8,119 bases of DNA, taken from positions 1 through 8,119 of the forward strand of contig JAFZDV010000019.1 in assembly GCA_017560955.1 (NCBI GenBank). Direction: 5' to 3'. Source of the DNA: Anaerotignum sp. (GTDB lineage: Bacteria; Bacillota; Clostridia; Lachnospirales; Anaerotignaceae). Below are positions 7,507 to 8,119 of this stretch, one piece after another (the first letter of the stretch is position 1; every line of letters begins with the position of its first letter). The notes beneath the pieces are model-generated. The model was given only the letters and a program-made list of their open reading frames with translations, was not told the DNA's origin and made no database searches. Both the position numbers and the translations under genes were made by a program.

Positions 7507-8119
7507 TTACTTTGCTTCTTCCAGCAGTGCCACCAGCTGTTCTTCGTTGAAATCATATTCCTTGCTGCAGAAGTGGCAGTGCAGGTTTGCTTTCTTATCT
7601 TCTCTGATGATTTTTTCCAGTTCGTCCTTACCAATGCTGATCAGGGCTTTTTCTACTCTTTCTCTTGTGCAGTTGCAGTAGAAAGTTGTAGGGATCTTGT
7701 CCATGATTTTCAGATCGAAATCGCCCAGGATCATCTGCAGGATATCTTCAGGTGTTGCACCCATATCCAGCAAGTCGGATACATAAGGAATTGTCGCCAG
7801 TTTCTTTTCCAGTCTGTCGATCATTTCATCTGTTGCATCGGGCAGCAGCTGAATGATAAAACCACCAGCTCTACGGATGGATGTATCTGTTTCTACCAGA
7901 ACACCCAGACCGATAGCAGAAGGTGTCTGTTCGGACTGTGCGAAGTAGTATGTCAGGTCTTCTGCGATTTCGCCTGTAACCAGTTCAATTTTACCAGCAT
8001 AAGGTTCTCTCATACCGATATCTTTGATAATGCTCATGTGACCAGCACCGATAGCACCGCTTACATTCAGTTTGCCGGGGATCAGGTCAGGCACTTCAAC
8101 ACCGGGGTTGAATACATAA
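7507..8119 (-). CDS. hslO: Hsp33 redox-regulated chaperone (partial, N-terminus outside window)
   Basis: Hsp33 is a cytoplasmic holding chaperone that is switched on when oxidative stress releases zinc from its cysteines. The window holds the last 204 codons; about 85-90 N-terminal residues are missing beyond the right edge. Family landmarks in order are GKLNVSGAIGAGHMSIIKD, GEIAEDLTYYFAQSEQTPSA, and RRAGGFIIQLLPDA. The C-terminal zinc switch is intact: CNC (7677-7669), 30 residues, then CHFC (7578-7567), which fits CXCX27-32CXXC. The GTG at 8094 lies inside the domain and is not the true start, since the frame continues upstream with YVFNPGVEV. It is the first visible gene of a short operon with the Nudix hydrolase. 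Confidence 0.95.
   Translation of the reverse strand, partial: YVFNPGVEVPDLIPGKLNVSGAIGAGHMSIIKDIGMREPYAGKIELVTGEIAEDLTYYFAQSEQTPSAIGLGVLVETDTSIRRAGGFIIQLLPDATDEMIDRLEKKLATIPYVSDLLDMGATPEDILQMILGDFDLKIMDKIPTTFYCNCTRERVEKALISIGKDELEKIIREDKKANLHCHFCSKEYDFNEEQLVALLEEAK

Overview
The window is a contiguous piece of a bacterial chromosome, and every gene I can support lies on the minus strand, so it reads from right to left. The gene content (a bacterial V-type ATPase operon in the ntp order, a redox chaperone Hsp33, strong AAGGAGG-type ribosome binding sites, moderate GC in genes and very AT-rich spacers) suggests an anaerobic, fermentative Firmicute, most likely in Clostridia. That assignment is an inference from gene style, not from a marker gene.

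Right block (8119 to about 7023): the C-terminal part of hslO (Hsp33 chaperone, with its zinc-binding cysteines), then a small Nudix hydrolase starting with GTG 21 bases after the hslO stop. Both appear to be in one transcript that ends at a clear intrinsic terminator at 7023-7051.

Spacer (7022 to 6335): about 690 bases of AT-rich DNA without a recognised gene. It holds a near-consensus sigma-A promoter (TTGACA, 17 bases, TATTAT) pointing into the ATPase operon, a predicted leader of about 228 bases with several inverted repeats, a weaker possible promoter further upstream, and two small reading frames of uncertain status.

Left block (6334 to 1, continuing beyond the window): ntpF-ntpI-ntpK-ntpE-ntpC-ntpG-ntpA, the same order as the Enterococcus hirae Na+-ATPase operon. 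The genes overlap or are separated by at most 32 bases, so they look co-transcribed and partly translationally coupled. ntpA is cut at the left edge about 50-60 codons before its expected end; ntpB and ntpD would be expected just outside. NtpA carries the catalytic P-loop and glutamate, NtpC and NtpG belong to the central rotor, NtpE and NtpF make the peripheral stalk, NtpK forms the membrane ring, and NtpI is the ion-channel stator. The NtpK ring subunit keeps every residue known to bind Na+ in E. hirae, so the enzyme is probably a Na+ pump (or a Na+-driven synthase).

I do not see a new biological system here. The window is mostly a well-known operon; the parts worth a second look are the ATPase leader, the unusually long open frame ahead of ntpF, and the small ORFs in the spacer.
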